From Hysterangium stoloniferum (lineage: Eukaryota > Basidiomycota > Agaricomycetes > Hysterangiales > Hysterangiaceae), in assembly GCA_015178975.1 (NCBI GenBank), contig WHVD01000097.1, forward strand, positions 248,001 to 312,000: a stretch of DNA of 64,000 nucleotides. Reading direction: 5' to 3'. Position numbers and translations under genes: made by a program. Under the pieces are notes generated by a model. That model was not told the origin of the DNA and searched no databases. It saw nothing but the letters and a program-made list of their open reading frames with translations. Shown here one piece after another: positions 21,843-33,247 of this stretch; the first letter of the stretch is position 1; the number at the start of each line of letters is the position of its first letter.

Positions 21843-23420
21843 ATGTCTGCCGGCCCTTCCGCCGCATCCGCATCCGCATCCCTTCCAAAGCCTACAACCC
21901 GCTCCCGCACTCTCCTCTTCTTCTCCTACCGCGACTCATCTGCTCGCCCCCGCCGTTCGAGAGCAACCCTCGGCACCCCCTACGACATCGACAATGACAA
22001 CGACAACGACAACGACGAACGAGCGGGACTCATTGCCGCTTCCTCATCATCCTCAGCCCTCCCACATCCTTCACTCCCCCCAAAATGGTTTGTCTTTCCG
22101 ATTTCCACCACTCTTTCCCGATTTGGCTAACCCCATCGATCTCTTTCTTTCTCCCACTCACTCATAGGGTCGATATATCCGAACAGGTAGAACTCATTCT
22201 CGCCGGTACCCAGTCTAAAAGTGGGTCCGGCTTCCTGCTGACCTCCCTGGGCGCTCACCCACTTCACATTTGCATTTGATAGTACAAGCTCTTGACAAGC
22301 TCCACGCGAAACATGTCCTTCCCGGCTTCACAGATCGCTCTGCCGAGGAACGCGAGATTCAGACTGCTGCGACCGATATCACTCGCGTGAGTAGCGCGTT
22401 TCCGCTTATCCACGTCTTGTACATGTGCATTCTCCAACTCTCTTCACAAACCACAGGACTTCCGGCAATGCCATGGGCTGATTCAGCGTATTACACCGGC
22501 ACCGTCAACACATACCTTTCCCCCCGTCCCACCTTCTTCGAACGAGGCAAGAGCCGCGCAGAATGTCCAGCGCGCGATGGCGGCGAAGGTGCAAGAGTTG
22601 AGCGGGACGTTTAGGAAGAAACAGAGAGTGTATATGGAACGTGAGTAACTGTGACCTATTCCCTCACTACCCGGCTCTTTACTCGTTATGTTGATCGCCT
22701 CTCCTAGGTCTCCAAGGTCATGCAATCAAGAACCAAGACATTCTCGTAGCATCTGGTGCTGTCCGTCTAAAAGGCTCCGAGGGCATCACTGCTCTCGAGG
22801 AGGACGTGCAAGCTGTAAGTCCATCCCGATCGCATTACATAAGATTATTCTCCCCTTCTCGTTCCTTCTTCCACACATCCCCCTCTTTTACACGTACTTA
22901 CCCTTTCGGCTCCAGTCCCAGCAATCCCAGACCCAAGCACAACTCGCCCCCGACCTCGCCTCCCGCACGACCGAGATCGACTCACTCGCCCGGTCAATTG
23001 CGTCGCTCGCAGAGCTATTTAAGGATCTGTCAAATCTTGTTATTGATCAGGGAACCCTGTTAGACAGTGTAGAGTGGAATGTAGAAATGACAGTAGCGAG
23101 AACTGAGGGGGCTGTGAAGGAATTGGGGGAGGCGGAGAAGTGGGTATTTTTTTCCTTATTTTGCCATTGAAAATGCTAATTTACTTCTTATTGTCAGGTA
23201 TCAAAAATCGACAGGACGGAGGCAATGTATCTTCCTCCTCGTGCTCATCATTCTAGGGCTTATCCTGGTGCTTATATTCAAGCCGAGGCGACATTCAGCA
23301 CCTTCCTCACCTCCCCCGTCCCCATCCTCTTCCTCGCCTCTCAGTACGATCGCTGCGACTGCGGACCCCATTTTGCGAAGGGTGGAGCCAGTTTTGCGAT
23401 GGACACGGACACGAACCTAG
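21843..23420 (+). CDS. TLG2: t-SNARE Tlg2 / syntaxin-16 (Qa-SNARE)
   Basis: Qa-SNARE of the trans-Golgi network and endosomes, mediating endosome-to-Golgi fusion with the SM protein Vps45. Exons are 21843-22087, 22168-22220, 22283-22386, 22457-22640, 22708-22814, 22916-23139 and 23198-23420, giving 379 residues. Near the N-terminus, RSRTLLFFSYRDSSAR matches the Vps45-binding N-peptide of Tlg2, here about 20 residues in rather than at the very start, followed by an Asp-Asn repeat. The Habc region includes HVLPGFTDRSAEEREI. The SNARE motif has ELFKDLSNLVIDQGTLLDSV, with the zero-layer Gln in DQG. A single membrane segment (CIFLLVLIILGLILVLIF) is followed by about 45 luminal residues rich in Ser and Pro, as in yeast Tlg2. 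A CA-rich leader precedes the ATG. Confidence 0.93.
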
Positions 23421-26400
23421 AGACCTAAATACATTTCTTTATTTTTGGCTTTATTGCGATGTAGTGTTTATTGGTATTGCAGAGGATACCAGATCTGGTA
23501 ATAATTAATAACCAAATTGGGAAGGTTTGATTTCTGGGATATTTATATGTGCTCTTGTGTGTGTGAGGCCGTCAGTGACATTAGTTTTACATAAGCCGAT
23601 CAATCGAGATATTTGGCTTGGGCGGCGAAATGTGAGGAAAGACAATATGAGGGTATAAATAAGTCAAGGGGAGAAACCGTGAGCTTGTATGAAATGGAAG
23701 AATATTACGGCTAAGCTGCGTTCAGTCACGGGCACAAGCTCAAGTGAGCCTGAATGAAGGCTTAAAGGAGGCCGAAAATCCGAGATGTCATCCTTCGATT
23801 CCGGCGTACTTTATTATCCCACGCATAGAAGTCGAAGTGCGGGGGTGGCAGGTGCTTTATGTAAACTGTGAGCCAACCAGTTGCAGTGGGAGGAATTATG
23901 TATGGCGGGCCTGAGCGACGTACGAGCACTCGTCTATATCAGACAATGAGTGCAGAGGAGCTTGAATTTGGAAGTTCCGCATGTCGTGGAATGCGCAGCA
24001 ACCATTGGGTCGACAAGAGCCGACATTTGTGTAGCTAAACATGAAACGACAGCGAACCCTCGACACCATGCGCGTGAGTGAATGACACCGTTCACTTCGG
24101 CTCACTCAAGGGTCGTGAGCGGGGCAGATTCGAAGCCCAGACATATCCCAACTCGGAGATGAACACGTATAAAGTGCGAATTCAAGAATCATGCATGCCA
24201 GTGGACCACCGAGTACGACGTCGGGCTGCGTATCTCCGGTCGTGTGTCGACTTGGCATGCGCGAATCTCCAACCGTGCATTATACATTCCATTTACGTAT
24301 ACTTAGAGCCTAGCACTCAGTGGTAGACCGTTAACCTCAGCGATCCAGCACGTCCCGTGTCTCGGGATGATTTCATAACGTACTTGAGTTCAATTGCGAA
24401 GGGAGATACACAGAAATCACAGGATACGATAATAGACTTCGACAGAGTTCACAGAAGGATAAGGAGTAGTGCGGGGCGGGCATCGCACCTGGATTTGGTG
24501 GATAGATGTCAAAGATATGCACAATCTGCGTGTTCCTTTTTTTCTCAAATAGGAGACTAGATCGGGACCTCTATAACGGGTAGGGTTCGATAATTATAGA
24601 GTGAGCTCGATGTGTGATGTGTGATTCCTTGGATGCCCGGGATTTGTCGGTAGAAGACACCAGTGCGAATGGAAATCAATATAAGGCTTGCCGATTGGCC
24701 AATTAGGGTCTGAGTTGGCAAGGACGGTGAGCAATAGGCAACTAGTGCCTAACAACGTTGCCAAGAAATGTAGACGCACGCCTGATACCAACGGGAGTAA
24801 ACTGCATTATTGAATTTTAAGCCAAGGTCAAAGTGCGGATATGAATGTGGATCTCGATACAAAACGGTTACACGTGAGGTTAATGCTGATGTATGCTGCT
24901 TTATTTAGGAGCTTTGCCTTTAGGAAGTAACGGCGCGCCGAAGACTCTAAATGGCAATACTGCGAAAAGATTGGTTTATGATAGCAAAGGCGCTGTCGTG
25001 AGTGAAGATTCACGATGGGACATATAGTTTCCTTTTGGAGTTTTGACATCGGGTTTCGCATGAGGGTGTCGATTGACCTGAACTCGGGGATGAGCTGGTT
25101 ACTGTGAAGGCCGAGTGCTGGGGGCCTTAGGGTTCAAGGTAAAATTAAGGTCGAGGAGAAAAAGATGTTTCCTGCCATCAATTTGGGGATGCTTCTGTTA
25201 GAACGTGAATATCTAAGCTTGTCTACAGCATGAGTAAGTTCAGAACCCTAAGTCCCTTTCATACAAACTTCAACATATCCCCAGGGAGCACAGTACCTCA
25301 TGAAGGGTCAGACGACCTTCCGGAATATACAAATTCTTGACAGTTTTTTGGCTGCGGGTGCTTCGCTCATCAATCGATGGGCTGCGAGGCTAAACGCCAT
25401 GAGAAGTATAGAGAGATACCCGAAACCGGATGATGTTCAAGAGCGATGATTAGAGGCTGGGAAAAACAGTAGTCATTGGGCGTTTGAAGAGAAACATGAG
25501 CCTGAGGGATGTTGACGATCGGGAAGGGGTAAAGGGCAGATCGCAGAGGGAAAGATTATTTCTCGGTATCTTCTGGGGAGGAGGAAGAGAGGCTTGCATC
25601 AATATTCGAAAGATGCGATGTATATTCAAGCGTTTGAGGCGCCGTGAATAGAAACATCACGTTTTACTTCAAGACTTCTCTGGCTGAGATATGCCAATCT
25701 ATCATCTCGGTTTTCAAGATATTTTTGTCAGGATATCGGCAGTTAGGAAGCCCACGCTCCGGCATTCAAAAAACTTTAGATATAGGAGTGGGTTAATGGG
25801 GCAGGGGCTATTATGCCTCGTGTGTATAACCATATAGGAAATGGCGCTCTAGTCCAACATATACCTTGGCGGTGGAACTGTGGAAAAAAGTGATATCTTC
25901 AGGGAGATAAATACATCTCAATTGGCTTGATGCGTTTTTCGTGGAACTCAAGTAGGGTTTAGCAAGAGCTTAATCGTCGGATTTGAATGTGAATTCCCCT
26001 GCTTTCCCTTTGAAATAGAGCGATAGCGGAAGAGCATCGAATCGGCAGGGTCAGTATGCATTGTCCAGCAGGGTTTGATTCCGGATACTTTGTGAAGGTT
26101 AACGGGATAGAATCTGTTCGGTAAATATCGACCATGCCAGAATATAATTATTCAGTTATACCACGTTGTGTCGTCTTATCGTCTGTATAATGGTACGATG
26201 GGTATTTCAATCTCGGGCGCCCGTCCAGTTATCGTCTTCAAAAGCAGGCTGCAGTAGTGGCAGAAAGGTGTTGAGCCAAGGAGATCCGAAAGAGCGCTTA
26301 ATCACAAGGCATGTTAAATTGGGGCTCAAACTTTGAAGTACTTACACAGGGCAGGATAAACGGCTGAAACGTGTTGGGGCGGGCATCAGGTTGGTTAATG

Positions 26401-27037
26401 TCACGAGGCCAGAAATGTACGCAAGTACGGTGGTATTGACTTGTCTTTACGGGGCAAGCTCTTAGAAGTTAAACATTAGAAAAATTCCACGAGCGATCTA
26501 TCCAAGTGTCCCATAACTCGGGAAGTGTAGTGCCATATGACATATAGAGACTTGAAATTACCTGTTTGCAACGGTTGACCGTCCGGCTTTCTCGGGTAAA
26601 TAGTCGAGTGAGTATAATAATCACCATTATGCTGACTGCACGGCCCGGTCTTAGATTTATTTGCAAGGCTTGACGTAAGTATCACAAATAATCTTGGTGT
26701 TTCCTCCCATGTCTTTTTGGGGGATTTGCTGACTGCGCTAACAGTGTCCTGTACACCGAAATACTTCGAAATACTTACTTTGCACTTGCTCTGCCCATAT
26801 ATTACACCCCTGGGACCTCGTATTCATCCATAATTGATCATAAGATCAAGAATAAAAGTAGAGATTTCTCCATAAATTAATGCGATTCGGGGGCCACCCT
26901 TTGGTTTGTAATCAGAATTATCTAAGCACGGACTGACGCGTCCCAAAGCGCGTTGTGGCTTTGAAGGTCAAACAAAGCAATCTTAGCAGCGTCAAAGGAC
27001 ATTCCTATCCTCTTAACAACTCTCGTCAGATACTACG
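23421..27037. other. intergenic 3.6 kb, no supported gene
   Basis: Only short frames with no recognisable domains. The left edge is the TLG2 3' region and the right edge the RPN7 promoter. No tandem repeats or transposon ends are evident. Confidence 0.45.
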
Positions 27038-28670
27038 ATGAGCGACGACATTGTTCTACCAATTCCCAATCTAGAGCTGCCTCAATATGCCTTCACACTA
27101 TCCCAGCCGTCATTAGGCCATTTACAGGACAAGGCTCGCGTGGACCTGTTGACTGGAATTCAGAAAGATCGTGAGTGGTTATGATCAAACTAATGGCCTT
27201 TTTAATACGTTCTGATACTTGCTCTACCCTAGACATGGCACCCTACTACCGTTTCTTAACATCCACCCCGGAACCCTCCGCCTCTACATCAGCACCAACT
27301 TCACCTCCAACAAATACCACCCGCCCCTTGCCATTCGATCCGCGGGTCTACGATGAAATGGCAGCAAAGAACAAAGAGGAGCTGGAGAGTTTTGACAAGC
27401 GACTCGAGGAGGCGGAAAAGACCGAAGGTGAGAGCGATGTGGCCGATTTGTTGAGAGGGAAGGCAATGTATCTTGTCAAAATTGGTGACAAGGTATGTTC
27501 TGTGGTGTCGCGTCCTGGCGTGAACCTTACTTGGCAATGTATGCTTTTGATTATAGGAAAAAGCATTACCGGCCCTGGAGCTTGCACTGGAAAAATCACC
27601 AGGGTTGGGTACAAAAATTGATCTGGTGTTGACTCTTGTCCGTGTTGGCTTCTTCTTCGCGGATCAAACGCTTGTAAAGGTTAATTTGGCAAAAGCGGAC
27701 GAGTGCGTTTTGCGAGCGATTGTGTGCTTTACAGTTGTGAAAATTAACCTTGCATCGTAGACTCATCGAGAAAGGTGGTGATTGGGACCGGAGGAATAGG
27801 CTTAAGGTGTATCAAGCTGTTCAGTCGCTGTCCATTCGGTACGTGGCCTCACGCTCAATCCTCACAATTTAAACTAACATTATGATCCAGCCAATTTAAT
27901 CGCGCTACACCCCTCCTTCTCGACTCGCTGTCAACATTTACAGCTACGGAGCTTGTATCATATGAACAGCTTGTTCTGTATGCTGTTGTCAGTGGCACGC
28001 TTACACTGGGTAGAGTTGAGATGAAGAAGAAGGCACGCTTACTCTTCCTTGGCCGTCTTCACATTACACTGACCACACTCCCATAGATCCTGCTATCCCC
28101 TGAGGTCAACTCTATTCTGTTTGAGATTAAAGATCTTTCGGAGTACACAAAGTCATTGTATGATTGTCATTATGACAAATTCTTCATTGCGTTAGGTTCG
28201 TGGTCGTGTTCTCACCCCCCTTTGTTCATATTCATGGATCTTACAAGACGTCCCACTCCCTCACAGCGTCCCTCGAACAAACACACCTGCTCCCTTCACA
28301 AATTCTGCGTCCTCACGCGCGTTGGTATATCCGTGAGATGCGCATACGCGCCTATGCGCAGTTGCTTGAGAGCTATAACTCGTTGACGTTGAAGAGTATG
28401 AGTTTGGCATTTGGGGTTGGGGAGAGTTTTGTTGACAAGTGAGTTTTTTCACGTTCTTTTCCCGCCTTCCTCGCACATTCTAATTCTTAATCTGCCAGCG
28501 ACCTGTCCCGGTTCATCTCCTCCGGCCGGCTCAACTGCACCATCGACCAAGTGAACGGCATCGTGGAGACGACGAGGGCGTCTTCCAAATCGGCTCAATA
28601 TGAGACCGTGATTAAAAGAGGGGATGTGGTGCTGGGGAGTTTGCAGAGGTTGAGTAAAGTTTTGTATTAG
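27038..28670 (+). CDS. RPN7: 26S proteasome lid subunit Rpn7 (PSMD6)
   Basis: Non-ATPase subunit of the 19S lid. Exons are 27038-27170, 27233-27492, 27557-27702, 27761-27838, 27891-28032, 28087-28195, 28267-28438 and 28499-28670, totalling 1212 nt and 403 residues, close to other Rpn7 proteins (about 390-430). It begins [19 protein letters not shown]. An N-terminal helical repeat region contains [16 protein letters not shown] and [17 protein letters not shown]. The PCI domain in the last third includes [32 protein letters not shown] and [21 protein letters not shown] residues. It ends LQRLSKVLY. The intron after exon 5 uses a GC donor (AAG then gcacgc) with a normal AG acceptor; the joined protein (RVEMKKKILLSPEV) fits the family, so the non-GT donor is likely real. 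Confidence 0.95.
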
Positions 28671-31422
28671 GTGAAGGCTTGGAGTGATTAATGATATTTT
28701 TTTCAATAAACTCTCGTCCCGGATTTTAACTCACGTGCCAGATCTGCATACTCTCATAGGTGCGTGAGAGAATTGAGCTATATGAAATTTTTGGGGCCTT
28801 CTCGGTGTCGGAATATATATGTACTGTAAACCAATTTATCCAGTGAAGGAATTCCCTTTGTCATCTGCCAGCTGAGGACCAAATTTTTTTACATGTTCTT
28901 ATACATTATTCAGGTATTGAGAATGTCCCAAAAAACTTTATACATACAAGTTCTATCTGGAAAGTGTCTGGAGAATTCTTTAGAAGATATAAAATTTCCG
29001 ATGTAGTTTGAAAAGATTCTCGTGCAAACTCTAGATATTTTCCACGAGTCTTAGAGGATATTTCGAGATCCAGAATTTTGAACTTGAGCGCTGGGCTTAC
29101 TGGTCATCTTTCAGAAAGGAAGCTCCACGCCATTCTGTCCGAAAATAGATGGCCATCGTCATCAAGGGAGTAGAGAGCATCCGAACAGTGTTTGATTTTT
29201 GCCGTGAGGGAGAAACTGGGACATACAGCGCAAAAGCTTCACATACACGGGCAACCTCCAAAACATTGTATAAGCTTGTCTGAAGCACAGTGGATCGATA
29301 GAAGTTTGGTGTATCTATGTTAGCGTGCAGGAATGATCCGGAGAATTCGAGCAGTCGGACATGGTCAATCTCATACCGAGTTTGAACGCTCTAGGATAGG
29401 CAAAGCAGTGATGGTGGCGTAGGCGTTTATATGGCGGGATAACCAAGGACTTATGCTCAGATATGAAGCCTGTAGCACCAAAGATTCAAAGGTAGGGTTC
29501 TGAGAGAATGAATTAACGGTCAGGAGCCGCAAGGCGATATTAAGAACCCTGGGCAGACGATGAACATAATGCGAACCGGAGCTCATGTGCTTGCATGTGC
29601 TTGAGACGTCTAACGGGATAGTGAGTGGCAATGAACGGAGAGAAACGTGTGGAATCGGGCCGGATGATTGGTGAGAAGGTTGTCAATGGTCCTCTTCATT
29701 AGTCGATCCGGCGTAAGGTGGGCTTGTTGGGGACGTGGCGGCAGGGGTAAAACAGTACATTTAATTTGTTCAAAGGGTGGTGATTATCAATGTGAAAAAT
29801 AACAGACCACACAGCACCGAGTAGCGGCGAATACAAACGTTGGGGGGTCGATATCCTAAAAGAGTCTTGAAAGTGATGGGTGGGACAAAAAGATTGGGCC
29901 ATGATGTGTGTAAGGTGATTTAATGTCATATGTTTGACATAGAAGTCTGCGTACACAAGCGAGACATGTTAGGAAATTTGTTAAGGGCGAAAAAACGCAC
30001 CTATTGGAAGGAGTTCTGAGCCATGCCCTACAGTTGAGGACCGAGATGATCAGATCCAAAACCAAATATATCGTGAATTACAAGAGGTAATGTTGGGATA
30101 TAATGGGGACAGAGGGAGGAGCACATACGAATGCAGAAGAAGGAACATCCAAATTCGGGGTGGATCTTGGATGAATTTATGACACAACTCGCGCGTTTGA
30201 TTGATGCAAAGTCAAAGGATAAAATCTGAACGCAGGATGGTGTGGGCACATGTTCATCCATGTTTGGACCACGTGGTCGGAGATGAGCGTGGGGAGGCTT
30301 CTTCTACCTCCGATCAATAAGAGGATCGACTTCGGCTTCCATCTTTTGCAAGAAGTGGGCGGTCCGTAGTCCGAAGGAGGCTTGGAAAAGTCGTCGAGTT
30401 GCCAAGCGGTAGCCGAAGCGTAAGGTGACTGCTATGACTTGTTCATAAGACCACGGGTGGTATCGGCCAGGATGTAATTATGTTCATCCATGAGAAAAAG
30501 AATCGTTTGACTCGGATTCTCTCAAGTTATATCCGAAGAAGTCTCAATTATAGATGTCACGAGCAGAAACGTAATTTATGCAGGGCATGTAAAGCGGCTG
30601 CCAAAATGTCAGACCCCCGGATGATTCATTTCTGGTAAAAAGAGAACCGCCAGCGAGCGAAATTCAGGGAAGAAAGTATGTTATTGTAAGACGTCAATGA
30701 GCAACGTTGTGATACATCCCTGAGAGGGCTGGAGAGGGAGCGGTGTTGGCCAAGTGATCGCTGGCAAACTTCCCGAAATACGTTGCAATGGAAGCAAAGG
30801 CGTCTACTACTAAAACCATGTGTGGCGTCGCAAGTCTCCAGGTCAAATATCGCGTGATCCTCACCAATTCCGTGCCGAAGTAGATACATGACTAGACATG
30901 AAATTGGGCCTAGGTAGATATCCACACCGTTTCGGATGGGTTGTGTACGAGATGGGAAGCGGGTAGCACAGTGTACGCGAGGTTGACTGCTGGTGCAATT
31001 GTTGACTTTGAGAATGAATCAGATCACATGTACACGCCACTTGGAATCATTTACCCCAGATTAAAGGATCAGAAGATATCATAGCCAAACCGGAGACAAG
31101 TCTTGGTTTCAGAAATCGAGGCATTTCGCTTGGGGTCATGTTCGGAACTTCCCTTGGAAACATAAGATTCGATATTCCTGTCCATCGTGCATCGGTGCCA
31201 CTTTACGCTAATAATGTTCTCTCAGTGACCACCGGCCGCCGAGGTCTCGCACCAAAATCCCTCCGCGATATATATATGCCTTTTCTGGGTTAATCATTCA
31301 AAAGAAGGAATACCTCAGAACTGGAAGTCGGTCGAACCTTGAGGGTCCTGTTGGACTTGGGAGTATGCCGGAGAATGTCGTCACGGTGATCATTGTGACG
31401 TAACGGTACACTTCAACCCCCA
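28671..31422. other. 2.7 kb without a supported gene
   Basis: Several short minus-strand frames in a row (29097-29288, 29371-29631, 29699-29956, 29856-30065, 30028-30261 and 30626-30925) have protein-like composition and could be exons of one uncharacterised gene or of a decayed one. I could not join them in phase or recognise a family. Confidence 0.4.
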
Positions 31423-32439
31423 ATGCCAAACCGCATTAAGCTTGTTTTATTTGATGCTTTACACACGTTGATAACCCCCCGTTTACCGGTCCATATCCAA
31501 TATGCCCAAGTTTTCGAGCCCTATATAGGACCTCTTCCACCTGATCAAGTAAAAACATCCTTCAAGAAAGGTTCATAGACTGTTTTTTCCCCTACGTTGA
31601 CTGATTTTCAACTTCTCTGGAGCTCTGAAGGACATGCAACGTGAAAAGCCTGCATATGCCGGAGGTGCGCAAGGTTGGTGGAAACTTGTCATTCGCCGGA
31701 CAGCCGTGGGTGCAGGTGCAGATGAGCAAAGTGAGGTCTTTGTGCCCGTGCAGAAGCAATAAACCAGTGTCCTTAATCATTGCGCACCATGTGACAGGGG
31801 TGGATTCATCGCTTGATATCATGGTACCAGCATTACTGCAGCGGTTCTCTGGACAAGAGGGATATAAGACTTTTAATGACGCTGTTCCAACATGTTCGTT
31901 CACTACATGTACGCTACCCGCATCCATTCATTAATCAACAGTAGAAGGTTTGCTGAGTATCGGCATGAAAACCGGTTTAGTGAGTAATGCGGACTCCCGA
32001 ATGAGTATGTGTTACGTCCCTATGTAAATCTGGCTCACAAATTTCACGCATAATTCAAGGGAGTGTTATAATCGATCTGAACCTTTCAACTTATCTTGAT
32101 CCTCTCTTGTTAAGCGAAGAAGAGGGTATTGAAAAACCAGCGAAAGAGATATGGGAAAGAGCGTGTTCCAAAGCGGGAGTGGGCACTCATGAAACCCTCT
32201 ATGTTGGAGACGAATTAGAGTGGTAAGCATTGGTAATCATTCAAGATCCACGTAATCCCGATTTGTCGTTTAGCGACTATCATGGCGCGAGACAAGCAGG
32301 CCTTCACGCGCTTCTATTGCGTAGACCAGGTCCGGAGCGTGTAGGAGAGCAGAGGGAGGCCGACGAGGATCTTTCGAATATCCAGACCGTGCAAAGCCTG
32401 AGTGATGTCGTAACTTGGATGAGGCAACGAGATGTATAG
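31423..32439 (+). CDS. HAD-superfamily hydrolase, HDHD3-like
   Basis: Haloacid-dehalogenase fold hydrolase of unknown substrate. Exons are 31423-31570, 31623-31730, 31798-31893, 31942-32004, 32060-32222 and 32274-32439, giving 247 residues. Motif I is LVLFDALHTLI: the nucleophile Asp is present, but the second Asp of the classic DxD is replaced, as also happens in the HDHD3 group (human DVKDTL). Motif II is GLVSNADSR. Motif III Lys is in EEEGIEKPAKEIW. Motif IV is YVGDELECDYHGARQAG, split by the last intron. A helical cap (GWWKLVIRRTAVGAGADE, QEGYKTFNDAVP) lies between motifs I and II. It converges on bS6m, with 132 bp between stops. Without the DxD acid, phosphatase activity is uncertain; dehalogenase-like or other chemistry is possible. 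Confidence 0.88.
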
Positions 32440-32571
32440 TAAAACTACGGAAAAAATACAGATCCACTGCCTTCGTCCTGGAAAGCCGAGCGCCTTGACA
32501 AGCAGCATAACAGCCTTCACGCTGACGAGAAACTTCAAATGCGGCATCACCGTTAGTCGCCTCGCTCTCAT

Positions 32572-33088
32572 TCACGGTAGTCGTTCATTAGCACGGTCAA
32601 AGTCTCTGCGTAGGGTTTCTGTTTTTATATACTGTATTGTCTTTTCGTTGGGTTGGGCGATATCCTCGATTTTCTCGCCGAGCTTTGTCATTGTCCAGCG
32701 AATAACGCGAGGATCTTGTCGCAACTTCCGATTGAGTTCATGCAACGTTCGAGGGTTCGTGTCAAAATGCATTGTCCAGTAGCTAAGATAATGCATGTCA
32801 ATACAAGTTATCTTAGTAGTCAAAGACCGATCAACTACGTACTCCCCCACTGTGTGCCAACGTTTATGAGAAAGCTTTCTTGCTGGTAGAGTGCGTGTTC
32901 CCCAGCTATTTATTGAACGTACAACACCTCCAGCATCCATGACATGTGTAGCACATGTTGTCACCAACTCTTTTATGTACACCTGTAGTTTGAGCCCGAA
33001 TTAATTTTTGCCGGGGAGCATAAATACTGGAAATAATTACATATTGGGGGAAGTGGCCCGCTACGCACAGTAGTTCGTATAAAGGCAT
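32572..33088 (-). CDS. MRP17: mitochondrial small-subunit ribosomal protein bS6m
   Basis: Mitochondrial homologue of bacterial ribosomal protein S6. Exons on the minus strand are 33041-33088, 32843-32982 and 32572-32782, giving 132 residues, the usual size. It begins MPLYELLCVAGHFPQY, followed by YIKELVTTCATHVMDAGG, VVRSINSWGTRTLPARK, and across the second intron VGDYWTMHFDTNPRTL, then LRQDPRVIRWTMTKLGEK. There is no cleavable leader, as is typical for fungal Mrp17. The start codon at 33088 is preferred to an upstream one because family members begin with MPLYE or MPFYQ. It is convergent with the HAD gene and divergent from SND1. The last 30 residues are less conserved and could be altered by an unseen 3' intron. 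Confidence 0.9.
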
Positions 33089-33247
33089 GTGTGTCTGCAA
33101 TTGGAGATGTGAGCGGGAAATGGAGCCTCGAAAAATAAAGTAAGGCTTCACGTGATCGCGGGAGACATTGCTTTTTTGAATCCCTCGCTGGCACACGACA
33201 CACTTGTTAAATCATCCTAAATACCATCTACAAAACTACAATCCTCA
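33089..33247. promoter_or_regulatory. shared divergent promoter, bS6m / SND1
   Basis: The two start codons are 159 bp apart, so both promoters and leaders lie here. No TATA box or known fungal factor site is obvious. Confidence 0.55.
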
